NCBI GenBank assembly: GCA_028641055.1
Contig: CM054060.1
Span: 54,586,292-54,650,291 of the forward strand
From: Alopecurus myosuroides
Taxonomy: Eukaryota > Streptophyta > Magnoliopsida > Poales > Poaceae
Direction: 5' to 3'
Length of the DNA: 64,000 nt
The notes under the pieces were generated by a model that was not told the origin of the DNA, made no database searches, and saw only the letters and a program-made list of their open reading frames with translations. This document shows, one piece after another, positions 12,318 to 24,354 of the stretch. The translations under genes were made by a program, and so were the position numbers. The first letter of the stretch is position 1. Each line of letters opens with the position of its first letter.

Positions 12318-14340
12318 ACAAAAGGGCTGGCTCCATATGTCTGCACTCTAGAATGATTGATTTGTGTTACTGAGACACACGACGTGTTGAATTTGATCTC
12401 TACTAGACAGTGATTACAACCGCCTGTACTAACCGCACAAGCAACAACTTGGTTGTGCGTACAAGGAATATATCATCATGTCGACGAACCCCGGCCTCTT
12501 CATACACGGTTTCACAAGTGAATGGAAATAGCAGCGTGTGTGTGCTTGTGATGGAGACAACACGAATGTTTATTCATCAGTCTCGAAAAGTCACTTTGGC
12601 TCCCAAGCACCAGTGCTCCCTTTATTTAATAAATTCAAAATTATATTTACATGTTTTAAAAAAATCTGGACGGAGCCAACGCATGATGCATCCTACAAAT
12701 ATGCAAAATTACAATGTGAAAAACTTCATATTATAGGATATAACATTATGGAAATTTGAAAGTATGTATACACAGATCCTGGCAATTTCTGTTTTTATAC
12801 AGCTCAGAAGGTAAAGTATTTCGAATTGAGATTTTGCACGTATGTAAAATAATTATGCAGGATTTTTTTTCTAGAAATTTTAAAACTTGTAAATATGGTT
12901 TGAGCACTAAAACTAGGGAGCGAAAAATCTTCACTCGTTTAAAATAAAGTAAAAGGTCCCGTAGTACCAAACCGATCTTAAATCACTTTGTTTTCCTTAA
13001 CACACCTTAAATCACCTGAAGCAGCACATGAATTACAAACAAAACATTCTCAAAAAAACAATTACAAACACAAATTCGTGTACGGTGATTCTGCCGAATT
13101 TACGACGAATCTCGTAGAAAAGGGTACTTGCAAAGTACTTATACACTACTAAAGGCAGGACCACGTAGTATCTGTGGGGATACTCCAAAGTTGATCTACT
13201 CTATATAGAAAAACGAGTTGAATCTTCTTCTGTACTGTACTTTTGTCCTTTGGGGTCAGTCAACCAGTCCCAGATACACTTTTGGTTGCACCACACCGGC
13301 GATATCATCCACGTGAGTGGCGTGCGCGTATGGCTTCTGGGTTGGGGGCTCTGCTTCTCTAGCTAGCTGACTGGTTGCCCGGACCCCGGATTAACAATAG
13401 TGCAACACTAACTACTACAGTTAAAACATGTAAAGTGTGGCCAACAGAACACAGCATATCAAATAGTGAGATAACAATATGAAAAATTCTAAAATGTGCC
13501 ACTCACCTAAGCTAAAATTTCAAGACAAAGGTCTGCTAGAATTTTTTTAAACCTTTAAAGAGCATTTTCTACTACCTCCGGTCCATAATTAGTGTCGTAG
13601 GTTCATTAGCAAACGTGCACAACTATAGCTACTCCCTCGGACACTTTTTTCGGATCGGAGGGAGTAGTTTTTTTTTCCAAAAGGTGTCCCTAGAGCTCAG
13701 GCTCCATATCGTTGCACTGCACTCAAGAATGAATGGAAATAGCAGCGTGTGAGTGTGGCACACGAATGTTTTTTCATCAGTCATCACTGCTAATTACTTA
13801 ATCCGTTCCTAAATATAAGACGTTAGGGTAGTTCAATTTACACGTAGAATATAGCACCAAACCAATCTTAAATCACCTTTTTTTTCTGTTAGCATGCCTT
13901 AAGTGACCTGAACATGAACTACAAAAAGAAAGTTCGTCTACGGCAGTTATTCCAAACCTACAAATCTCGTAGCAAAGGGGTACATGCAAAGTACTGCAGG
14001 ACCAAGTGTACCCCACGTTGATCTCTACAGGAAAACGAGCTGAATCTTCTTCGATTCTCTCTCAACTACACTCGTGTCCTTTGGCTGGCATTCAACCAGA
14101 TACACTTTGTTCCCACCAAACTGGCGATATCAGCCACGTGAGTGGCGTGCATGTACGGCCTTTGTTTGTTCTCTAGCCATTAGGATACACTCCCTGATGA
14201 TTAGCAACAGTGCAACATATCAGCTACCCCAGTAGTTAAACATGAGCCACCCACCTAAGCATGTCAATCAAACAGTCATATAACAATATGAAATTTTCTA
14301 AAATATGCCACTCACCTAAGCCAAATTTCAAGATATGCCG
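12318..14340 (+). repeat. Tandem duplication of a roughly 1.2-kb intergenic block
   Basis: Copy 1 (about 12318-13540) and copy 2 (about 13677-14340) share, in the same order, GAATGGAAATAGCAGCGTGTG, CACGAATGTTT, ACCAAACC-ATCTTAAATCAC, ATCTCGTAG, GGCGATATCA-CCACGTGAGTGG and GCCACTCACCTAAGC segments. Copy 2 lacks about 300 bp between CATCAGTC and the ACCAAACC segment. Divergence is substantial, so the event is old. The shared CCACGTGAGTGGCGTG segment contains a CACGTG G-box. The spacer between the copies holds a MITE. Confidence 0.8.
13574..13666. mobile_element. Stowaway-like MITE between the duplicated blocks
   Basis: A left end CTACCTCCGGTCC and a right end GGATCGGAGGGAGTA form a degenerate Stowaway inverted repeat about 90 bp apart. 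Confidence 0.55.
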
Positions 14341-14374
14341 ATCTTATATCTGGCTGGGCCAATGTCGTAAGCTC

Positions 14375-14940
14375 AGCTTAGGGCAGCAGCAGCATCTTCT
14401 GGAAGATCCAACAAATAATAAGGGGTCACTGTCGGAGAATGTTCTCTCGCCTGGTACATGGAAAAATGATTGTTAGCATGGAACAAACCAGAAACCAACA
14501 ATTCACAAAAACAGTGCTTAACATGTGGGGACTGGGCACATACTTCCAGGGTCCTCCCTCTATTATACTTCTAGTAGGTCAACCAGGGAATCAGGGAACG
14601 ATAGTTAACACGCAGGAGACAAAAAAAAAGAAAAAACAATGCCACGCGTTCGGATCTTCTAGATATATGCACCTAAGTTGAGCTTTAAGATACGCCTCTC
14701 TCGTCTCATGTCCAGCTAGGGCCCACAGCCAGTGAGACTCGTCCTAGACTTCCAGGAAGTCCAATAATAGTAATGGGGTCACTGATAGCGAAAGTTTCTT
14801 GCCTGATCCATGGCAAAAAACAAAAAAAAGATTAGTCAGAACCAACTGGAAAGCGCTAAACATGTGGGAACTAGGCACATTCTTCTGGGGTTCCTCCTCC
14901 TCCCCTTATTCTAGTTGACAACCCAAAGCTAGTACATTCT
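14375..14940 (+). repeat. Second local tandem duplication (about 320-bp unit)
   Basis: Two diverged copies (about 14375-14690 and 14700-14940) share, in order, GGAAG(A/T)CCAA, GGGGTCACTG, GCCTG(G/A)T(A/C)CATGG, AACATGTGGG and TTC(C/T)-GGGT-CCTCC. This shows that the DNA between the ERF and polygalacturonase genes expanded by repeated local duplication. Confidence 0.65.
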
Positions 14941-16724
14941 TTTTTCTCCTGACTGTGACACGCAGGGGCAAACATGATTTAAGATCAATTTCCTCTTTGG
15001 ACCACGAAGCTAGCAACACATGCATGTATCCAAACCCAAATAATCCGTCTCTTCTGCCTCTGCACGGAATGCTCGTGTTAATTGCCCACAATGTGATGTC
15101 ACTGCTGAGCATGATGCAATCGAGATGAAGACGCTGCAAATCAATCCTAGGTTGTTTCATGGTTCATTCATTCAGAATCAAGCGGACATGTTTTTACAAG
15201 TCAACTACACACATTGACCGCCGCTATTACGTACTCACTCCGTTCCAAAATAGATGACTTCCGTTTGTTCAAATATGCAAGTATCTAGAGTATATACTAT
15301 GGAGATTATCTATCACTAGATTTGCCGCGGATTCTTCTTAGTATTTTTTTTCTCACTTTGACTTATAAATATTCATATAAAAAAGTAACTATCAAACTGA
15401 ACAGAGAGAGAGCACACTAGAGGGTGGTGAGAACGATGGAATACGGAATGAAACTAAGAATCTTCACAAACTACGGGAAGGCAAATTGGCAGGGTTGACT
15501 ATCTTGCAAGATAAAAGGTGTATTTTCTTAGAAAAGTTACTAGTACTTGAACTACAACTATAACTAATGGAATACCTATTGTTTCTGTCCCAAATAAACA
15601 TCAACATAGACAATTACTTCAAATTGGACCACTCTAAAAAAAATTACTTCAAATTGTCAAGCATTGGGTAGTAATTGATCTAGAGAACAAGTTAGTAGTC
15701 CGCACAGATAAACAATAACAGTGCAATGATCGTGATGACAGAAGTGACAATACAATAAGAAATAAGGGCACATGTTTGTAAATGCGATGTGGTTGTTGAT
15801 GTGTGGCATCCAACAACAAAGATAAGCATGAAGGATCTTATCTGTCCTAGGGCAAAAATCAGCAAATCACATCTATCTGAATATCGATCTGAAAGCTACT
15901 GCCTACGGAATGCCTACAGTCTCTCAGAGCCACAGAAACACCTGATGCCTTGCTCTGGGTGCTCTTCTCTTTAGTGAAATCGGTAAAAACGTGTACTCGT
16001 AGAGATAAGAGAAAATTGGGAGCAATGTAATAGTTAGAAGGATACGATGGAAGTGAATCGCCTAGTTGAGAAAGCAAGAGAGACGGCTTCCCCAGATCGA
16101 CGTCTGTCCAGTTCCGCGTAAGATCAAACCTCCTCTTGATCACGGCTTTCAATTTTCCTGCCATCCCTAATTTCCTGTCAAGTTATCTTGTCGGTTCCAC
16201 TGTCAAAAAAAGTTGGCAGATGAGTTAATGAAATGAATTTGCTTTTGGGAATTAGCATTTGAAACGTAATTTACAAACAAGTATACCTTCTCCACGGTAC
16301 TCTTCCAGGTGTCAGGGAGTTGAAATTGAAACAAAATTTGCTATAAGAAAAATTATCACCACACTAACATCCGCAACGATGAATACACAGTTATTAGTAA
16401 TGAACTTATTAGTTCAAGAAAGTAAAATCATTCAACAATTTGCGGTTGTTCCAATGAGGGGGTGAAGAAGAATTTAAGTCTAGCACAATAGAGACAACAA
16501 ACATAAGGCCAAAACCTTATAAAATAACAAGTTTCTTTTCCACCTTTTGCGAGAACAAAATGTCAAATCATTGGTGAGACACAAATATCGCAATGAGAGC
16601 AAATCTACGAAGGGGAGAATCCCCTCTGTATTTACAGTTCTATAACAAAATGAAGAGCGAGAAATGAGAATATTTAATTTACACTATTAAAGAACTATCA
16701 GAGCTACAATACATTGTATGTGTC
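14941..16724. other. Intergenic DNA and 3' flank of the polygalacturonase gene
   Basis: No gene is recognised. A one-sided Stowaway-like end (CTCACTCCGTTCC at about 15234) and ordinary AT-rich DNA are present. The last part (16480-16724) should contain the 3' UTR of the minus-strand polygalacturonase gene. Confidence 0.4.
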
Positions 16725-19703
16725 TCATATATCATAGTCAACTTCTGTGCTGTTCAGCATTGCCGCACGCTTCACAAGCTGCCCACCCTCATCGTATACG
16801 TCCAAATTCTCACATGGTTTTGGAAACACTGACCCGATAACACGCCCCTCAATGTAGGAGCATTGGAAAATGTGCTTCTTCTTGTAGCTGATGCCTACTG
16901 ACACGTCCTGGAAGGTGATATCCTTGATGGGGATGGTGTTGCTGCCATGAGCACGGACAGGCACCCGGACACCCCACCCATGTATTTCTTTGAATGATAT
17001 GCCTGTGATGTCTGGGAAGGCATTCCTGTCATACCCATCATCAGCATGCTCATTGTAGTCAACCTTTATCACAATCCCAGCACGAACATTGTCGAAGGTT
17101 ATGTTGCGGTAGGATATATTGCGGATGTAGCCTCCTCTTCCTATGGCAGTCTTTATTCTTATACCTCGCCTTGAGTCCCAGATGCGTACATTCTCTACCG
17201 TAACATTTGCAACTCCACCAGACATCTCACTGCCAATTGAAATTCCAGCACTGCACACAGGCAAGAGGAATAGTGTAAGCCTTGCCTTTCTTGGCTAATA
17301 CTCGGCATTCTATGCAAAAGAGTGTGAAAGCTCATCCTGGTATAAATCCTTTTGCTCTACTGATTTGTCTTGAGCAGCTGGACTTAAAATAGAAGAAAAA
17401 TGCACATGCATATTGTTGACAAAGAAATGTATACCTGACCAAAGAACGTATTGTCACATTGCGTATTAAAATGTTAGAAGATGGCCGCCCATATGCAATC
17501 CCATATTGATCCCACCCACTCTTTATAGCTATTGCATCATCACCAACAGATATGTAGCAATTCTCAATTAGGACATCCTGACAAGAATCTGCATAATGCA
17601 TAAAAATATACGTCAGCTGAAGATACCAACAGATAATTTCTTGATCAGCAAGATCTGTCATTAAGATAAGAATAAATCCTACATGGTACGCATTATCAAC
17701 AGATAATCAATCCTATAATTATGCTGGTGCTTAATAACACCTTAATGTTGGCAAAAAAACATAGGATACTGGAAGTCATTAAAGTAGGTGCAGGATGAAT
17801 ACCTGGATCTATGCCATCTGTATTTGGAGCACCAGATATAGGAGCTAAGATTGTAACAGCAGAAACAGTAACATTCGTGCAATCATATGGGTGGAAGTGC
17901 CAGAAAGGTGAATTGTGCAATGTTATATTTGAAACAATAATGTCCTTGGACCACATCAGTTGCACAAGTGGAGGTCTTGTGTTCTTCAGCATCCTTCTGC
18001 GATGCCTCAACCACCAAACTTCACCTTGGCCATTAATGCTACCATTGTATCCTATTTGGCAGTGGAAAGAAGAAAACATTTGATAGGTAAATAGCTATCA
18101 TCCAGTGAAGCAGTAGCATAGAAATACCATCATTGTTCTGTTAGTAAACTCATAATATAATTCAGAAATATATGCATATAGTGAAACTACCAAAGTGCAG
18201 GTACTGCTGTTTCAGTGAACTCGCCTATAAAGATCACTAGAGAATATGTGGTTCAAGCTATTGATATAATAGTCTAGTTGTAACAAATGAGTAGGCAATT
18301 ACAGGTTTGTATACTGAAATCAAGTACATTCAGACTAGGGGATTAAAACAGGTCAATTAGTTGCTTTATGTTATTCACATAGTCAAGCATGCTGGTGCAG
18401 AGTTGCCATCACTAGATTGCTTAACATGCACATTGCACACTTCTCTCACTGATGTTGCTTCATAGCTAACCAACAGATCTATGATAAGGTGCTGTAGATT
18501 AGATTACACAGCTTGATATGTTGATGTTGATAGCTTACTCAGATGTAAGAGGCGAACCTGTAATGACCACATCTTCCAAATTCTGTCCATGAATCAGACT
18601 CCTGAACCGAGGTCCTTTCCGCTCCCTCCCATACCCATAAGATGGCAGTGCTGGCATCAGCGGCCAATGCTTCTCATCCTGTACAGAAGAATATCAGAAC
18701 CCCAGCTAGATAAATTTGGTTATCTGAAGTAAGTGCATGGTACCATATGCTAGAGTCGTACTCCAGATACAAAGAGCTGGAAACATAGTTCTCCTAAACA
18801 TACTCACACTCAACTCTGAATACGGACACACGTTCATTCTAAGCAGCTAACGCACAGCCACCAGAATCCGAAGATTTTGCTTTGCCATAAACAGCAATGT
18901 TTCACCAAGCTAAATAGGATACCAATATTGAAATTAAACAGACAAAGTGGTAACTACAATGTACATTTACTGATTTATCCACCCCTTTCCAAATGGTAAA
19001 AAACCTCAGTAACATTGACCCCACTGGTATCCCTTCACTCGGTCCTAGCAAGACATCACGACAACAATTATCCTGCTTTCACCATTGACCTCTTTGTCTA
19101 TCAAGCAAACTAGTCAACAGCAATTATATTTAACAATGCGTTAGCCACACAAAGATGCGCGGTATTTTATTAGGTATTGCTGAACTTACGGCAATCAATC
19201 ACATTACTCGGTTTCTACTACTACGCCCAAGGGCAGGAAGGCGCGAGCAATCTCACCGTGATGCCAAGGATCTCCGCGCCCTCGGCGAGAAACAGGGTCA
19301 TATGACTGGTGAGGTTGAACGGGCCCGTGAGCCACCGCCCGTGCGGCACATTGAGCTGCCCTCCGCCGCGGTCGGCGTGCGCCGCGATGGCCTCTACAGC
19401 GCGCTCGAAGGCCTCGGTGTTCACCACCCGCCCGTCCCCGACGCCGCCGAAGTCCGTGAGGTTGTAGGCGTTCGGGCGTAGCCGCGGCGCCGGGCGCGAC
19501 GGCGGCGGCGGCGGCGCGAGGATCCCGAGGAGCCCGCCCCCGCCCCCGGCGAACATGGAGGCGCTCTGCCACAGGAAGACGAGCGCGAACCCGGCGACCC
19601 AGACGACGGCGAGCAGGGTCTTGTTGGCCGCGAGGAAGGCGGACGCGCTCCGCCGCTGGCCGTGGAGGTGGAGCCTCCACCTCCCGCCCGACGTCTCCAC
19701 CAT
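16725..19703 (-). CDS. Polygalacturonase-like glycoside hydrolase family 28 protein, membrane-anchored
   Basis: Five exons on the minus strand: 19703-19257, 18678-18558, 18051-17803, 17588-17435 and 17250-16725. Every junction is GT-AG and phases agree, giving 498 residues. Residues about 30-47 (LLAVVWVAGFALVFLWQ) are a signal anchor, so the enzyme probably sits in the secretory pathway or at the cell surface facing the wall. The GH28 beta-helix begins with NLTDFGGVGDG. Motif I is NTDGIDPG and motif II GDDAIAIKSG, supplying the catalytic Asp residues; RIKT is motif IV. The usual GHG histidine motif is replaced by SAGISIGSEMSGG, as I recall for this plant GH28 branch. Family role: cleavage of homogalacturonan in pectin. 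Start: the first ATG of an open GC-rich exon 1. No breaks seen. Confidence 0.92.
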
Positions 19704-20288
19704 CAGGCCGGCCTTGCAGGCAGTGCTCCGCTGCCCGAGGCAGGAGGTGAGATCTCCCGATCTAGGGCACGGCGCGCGGCGCGGCGTGGGTCAGTCGGTG
19801 TCGCGGGACGCGGCGAGCTGGGATTCCGCGGAGGTGAAGGAAGGCGAGGTGGGCGCGGAAGGGGATGAGGGGGATTCCGCCATGGGAGCGGTTGGTGCCG
19901 AGTTGGGTTTATAGGAGGGAAACGGCGTTTGAGTGAAGTGGAAGCGAGGAGAGAACAGATGTGGCCTTCGCGGGCGCGTGCTCCCCGGTCGGTCGATCAC
20001 GGACGCTGCCGAGCGGAAGAAGACGGTGTGAATCGTCCATACTCGTGGCTTGCTTATGACCGTCGGATTTAGATCGAACGGTGGATAATAATTATGTAGT
20101 GCGGCGATCAGCACACTATCAAACTCCGTCGGGAATTGGGCAATAAACCAATATCAAACTATACCATATATGCACCATGTGTCAGGAACCGTATAAAGTG
20201 TAGAAACCTTTGTCTGTCCTAAGGGAACAGATTGCTATTTGTGTGAACGTTATTGCGAAATCCAAATCATGTAAACAACATGTGTAAC
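19704..20288. other. 5' flank of the polygalacturonase gene
   Basis: GC-rich sequence next to the ATG grades into AT-rich DNA. It presumably holds the promoter and 5' UTR of the minus-strand gene. No convincing TATA box was found. The long antisense ORFs across exon 1 and this region are by-products of GC richness. Confidence 0.4.
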
Positions 20289-20306
20289 AGTGTAAAGGGC
20301 CTCCTT

Positions 20307-20937
20307 CTTTTTGCGAAAAGGAAATGTCATTAAAAGAAATACCGAACAAAATACCAAACAGTATAAAACACCTCAACCGAAAATAAAATTACAATGAAAT
20401 CTTTGAGATGCCCTTCATCTTGAACCTCCAAACCGTGTTGACGGCGGGCCGCTGCTGTCGCTACTCCCTGAGCCAACTTGGCATTGTTGGATGTGGAGGG
20501 TAAGTCGCCGAACCGTAAAAAAGACCACATCCATCCCGGAGATAAAGAAGAAGGAAGAACTGCCGATGAAACTCCTTGACGATCCGAAGACCCCCATAAC
20601 CAGAAGAAGTCTTCGAGGACCACACCACTCCCACAAACTTCTCGACGTCGCAACCAAGATGGAGCTGAAGTCGGGGAGACTTTATTAGACAAGGCACCGC
20701 CGCTACCATCTGAGTGTCGCCCCCCACCAAACCTTAGCTCTAAAACTAGGAAGACAGAGCCCTCCACCGATGGGGGCCGAGATCCACCCCGCCTCCATGA
20801 CCCGAAGGCCACAAAAGCGAGGCAGATTTGCGGCGGCGCCGACAGGAGGCGAAGGAACCCTAATCGCCTATGTAGGTTCTCTCGGGCGAAGGAGTACACT
20901 ACTCACAGCAGAGACCGACGCATACCTCCATCACAAG
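20307..20937 (-). mobile_element. Unclassified retroposon with a perfect 18-bp TSD
   Basis: The 18-bp word AGTGTAAAGGGCCTCCTT occurs at 20289-20306 and again at 20938-20955, flanking 631 bp. Long perfect TSDs indicate target-primed insertion. The left end begins CTTTTTGCGAAAAGG, so a T-run lies at the left and the element is in minus orientation. I see no reverse transcriptase and no tRNA-like A and B boxes that I trust. It could be a truncated LINE 3' end or a captured transcript: the interior is GC-rich and open on both strands. Confidence 0.75.
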
Positions 20938-20998
20938 AGTGTAAAGGGCCTCCTTGATTCCAAGGATATTATAATCTTTAGGGGGGGAAATCCCATAT

Positions 20999-22613
20999 GT
21001 TAGGTTGTTTGATTCATAGGCTCCCAAGCCATGATACTCTTTGATAGGTTCGTAGCATAGAAAAAAATCCTACGCGAAAGACACCCGAAGGGGCAAGATC
21101 TAATATAGGAGATGTAAGCAACGGGGAGAAGGAGTCTTAATGAGAACATACCCTCAAAGACACAAAGCGTTACGAGATCGAATCTCGTTAGTGATGTAGT
21201 CGAACTCACATCAATCTCAAGATCGTGAAGATGTGCGCTGCAATCCGGCAACGCTTCCGTAATCGGTCGCACGTACGGCTTGATGACGACCTCCGTTCCC
21301 TCGATCCAACGGGGTAGCAGAAGTAGAGGATCCCTCAGAACTCCAGCAGCACGACGGTGTGGTGTGGTGGAGAAAATTCCGTGGTAAGGGTTTCTCCAAG
21401 CGGATCATCATGAAATGGAGCATCGAGTGGAGGGAGAGGAGATGACACAAGTGTGTGAAATGAGACAGCTCATGCCCTCCCTTTATTTATAGGAGGAGGG
21501 GCGGCCAAAAGGCTCCATGCGGCCAAGCATGGTGGTGCCCTCAGCTCTTCCCGCATCATGTGAGTGGACTCTCCACTCCCACTCACTCATCCTCCCATTA
21601 ACCTCCAGTAAAAATCCAAGGTTTTTTTCTTTATTAAATAAATAAACATTTCCATTTCTTTAATTTAATATTTGGTTAATTCTATTAACAGATATTTGCA
21701 AATAACCCTTTATAGTATTTTAAATTTACCCGAAACAATTTCGGTGTTGTCCAAACTTTTCTTCAATATTCCGTATCCACTCAAATACGGCATCGAAGCT
21801 TAAGTATGTCAACCTACGGTTCGTGAATAATGTAGACATGACCGAGACACCTGGAGATCTGAAGTGACTCCTACACATTCAACGACGAATCTAGTGATAG
21901 TGTGAACCATAAATGTCGCAACCAATTCCCTTTGTCTCGTGATATTTTATTTGTCCGATATCCGCTCATTGGTATCAACCATACCTAGTTTGATCTCGTT
22001 ACCGACAAGTACTCTTTTACTCATTCTGTGATATGACATCCTTGTGACCTAGTCACGTGCTTGCAAGCGGTGTCGATGTGATATCATTGAGAGGGTCCAG
22101 AGTATATCTCTTTGTTATTTGGATGGACAAATCCCACTTTTAATCCATGAGTCTCAACTAACACTTCCCACATACCTAACGTCACCTTTATAGTCACCCT
22201 GTTACGGTGTGACGTTTGATGATATCAAAGCACTCTTCCAGTGTTAGTGATTGCCATGATCTCATGGTCTCAGGATTAAAGTTACTTCATATGTTTGATA
22301 TAACAATGTAAACTTAATGACTTGATCGTATTTCTATATTCACTTTGGGTCTATATTCATCACATCATTTTTCTAATCACATGACCCCGTTATTAACAAC
22401 ATCCAATGTTCATGATCAGGAAACCTTGATCATCAGTTAATCAACGAGTTAGTTAAACGAGAGGTGTTACTAGGAACTCTTGTTTATTTATTAGACACAC
22501 ATGTATCAACGTTTCAGGTTAATACAATTCTAGCATTATAAATAAACATTTATCATAAACATGGAATAAGATAATAACCACTTTACTATTGCCTCTTGGG
22601 CATATTCCCTTCA
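20999..22613 (-). mobile_element. Copia-type LTR, minus orientation, probably solo
   Basis: Reading the minus strand, the element starts TGAAGGGAATATGCCC at 22613 and ends CAACCTAACA at 20999, a TG...CA LTR of 1,615 bp. The start resembles the Angela/BARE group of Triticeae Copia LTRs (family TGTTGGAAATATGCCCTAGA), and the following GAGGCAATAGTAAA and TTTCCTGATCATGAACATT segments fit. The end region matches the CATCAAC/AACGCTTCCG part of those LTRs. No internal region adjoins either side. The flanking pentamers (CATAT and CTCTC) do not match, so this is either a recombined solo LTR or a truncated one. Confidence 0.7.
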
Positions 22614-24344
22614 CTCTCTCCATAAAAGTAAGGTGTACTCTTTTTTGTTAAGATAACTCTTCGATCATCAATTGCTCGATGAATACATGGCTTTACGAAA
22701 TTTGATTTATTTTTAAAATTGCTTTGTTGTTATATTGATTTTGTATCAAGTAAATCGCAAGTTAAAAGAGTAATCCTCGGTCAAAGATTTGTCTTAGCAA
22801 AATAAAATGCACCTTAGTCACCCACTTCTCGGGGTTTATTTGCAATATATTTTTAGAAAAAAGGGTGTTCACCCGCTTCGAGGTCTTGAAAGGAATCGTA
22901 TTCTTGAGTCAAATGCCCTTTCAAACCTGTATTATTCAAACAATATGCCGCCCTTTGGTAATGTTTTTCTTTCTATCCGTACATTTTGGAAATTTCGCAA
23001 ATAAAAGATCCGTAAATGACTAAATTTTATGCCGCCAGCCGGAAACATGGTTTTTTTTTTACCAAGATACATGCATGTCGTCATCAACATATGTGAATTT
23101 CTTAAGAAATTCAGTGCAATGAAAAAGGAGAGCATGGATGAAAGAGGCATCAACCAGCTATCAAAGACCTGGGAATATATTGCTTTGATGCCCTTAAGAA
23201 AGAACGTAGAGCTTGTATTTAAAGCCGTTTATGCACGTAAGGAAAAAAAAAAGCAATGTCGCTCCGACCGGTGAGAAAGGACCGGAAGAAAATGCATTAT
23301 CGTCTTGCTTTTTGTTCAAGTGTCAGTTGTCATGTGTTAGTTGGCTAGTATGTGTCCATGTTTTCATCGAATCGGTTTAGTCAAATTCATATCATCCATT
23401 GATTTTTCTTTTTGTAATTACCATTTGTTGTTTTGCATACTTTTTCTGTAAAAACAATTTTTGATATATATCTAAATATTGGAAGAAACAATCAAGTGAA
23501 GTGTGATTTAGTTGTTTTCCCAAAAATTAGGGCCAATTTTAAGTTGTGCTTAGGAGGCCCAAATTTCTGAAAACATGCTGGAAAAAAGCAGGTGTTTTTC
23601 CTCTAGTCAAATGCCCTTTAAAACCCATAATATTGAAGATGGTATGCCACACTCTCATCATGTTCTTTATCTCTCGTAAATTTCCGAAACATGAATCTAT
23701 GGACTGCTTAAGATCTCTATAACAGGATTAACATAGCTAGTAGCATGTAGTCCATGTTAGCCAAAATCTGATGTGTCACAACAATTAATAATAAGATGGG
23801 TGATAGTGATAACATGCCATGCTACGGTATCACATCATATATAGCTAGAAAAAAATTAAAAAATATATCTACTCCACAAATATGCATTGAGATTTTACAC
23901 ACTAGCGAACGGAGCTCTCCATTTACCCCATATATGATAGAGTCCACGATATAGAAGTATAGTAATATAGAGTGTGTTTGTTTAGATTTTGTCCTAAATC
24001 AAACTTATTAAGTTTGAAAAAAATTATAGTAGAAAAAAGTAGCAACATTTATAACACCAAATTAATATCACTACTAGATCCATACTGAAAATGTAGCTTC
24101 ATAATAATTCTAATTTTACACTATCATAAATATGTCATATTTTCCTATAAAGTCAATCGAATTTAAAATTGTTTGACTTACAGCAAAAAACTAAAATTAC
24201 GCTTGTTCCAGATGGAGGGAATACTAATCTATGTTACACCACTATGAGTGAGTGAGTGAGTGACTAAGCGATGTTAAGTGCAATGTAAAAGGAAACCATG
24301 CATGAAAGAGGCACGTCAACCTCAAAATACCGTGCTTTGATGCC
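22614..24344. repeat. Diverged local duplication, copy 1 and start of copy 2
   Basis: Copy 1 (about 22850-23340) and copy 2 (about 23580-25990, interrupted by a Mutator-like element) share, in order, AGTCAAATGCCCTTT, ATATGCC/GTATGCC, GCATG-ATGAAAGAGGCA, CTTTGATGCCCTTAA, TTTAAAGCC-TTTGTGCAC, GTCGCTCCG-CCGGTGAGAAA and TTTTTGTTCAAGTGTCAGT. Between 23700 and 24240 copy 2 carries extra AT-rich DNA ending in CCAGATGGAGGGAATA, a Stowaway right end. No protein-coding gene is recognised. Confidence 0.65.
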
Positions 24345-24354
24345 CTTAATAAAG

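Noticed and set aside
17811..18083. Plus-strand 90-codon ORF
   Set aside because: Antisense shadow of polygalacturonase exon 3.
19155..19914. Plus-strand ORFs of up to 119 codons
   Set aside because: They are antisense to GC-rich exon 1 and the promoter side of the polygalacturonase gene and have no domain.
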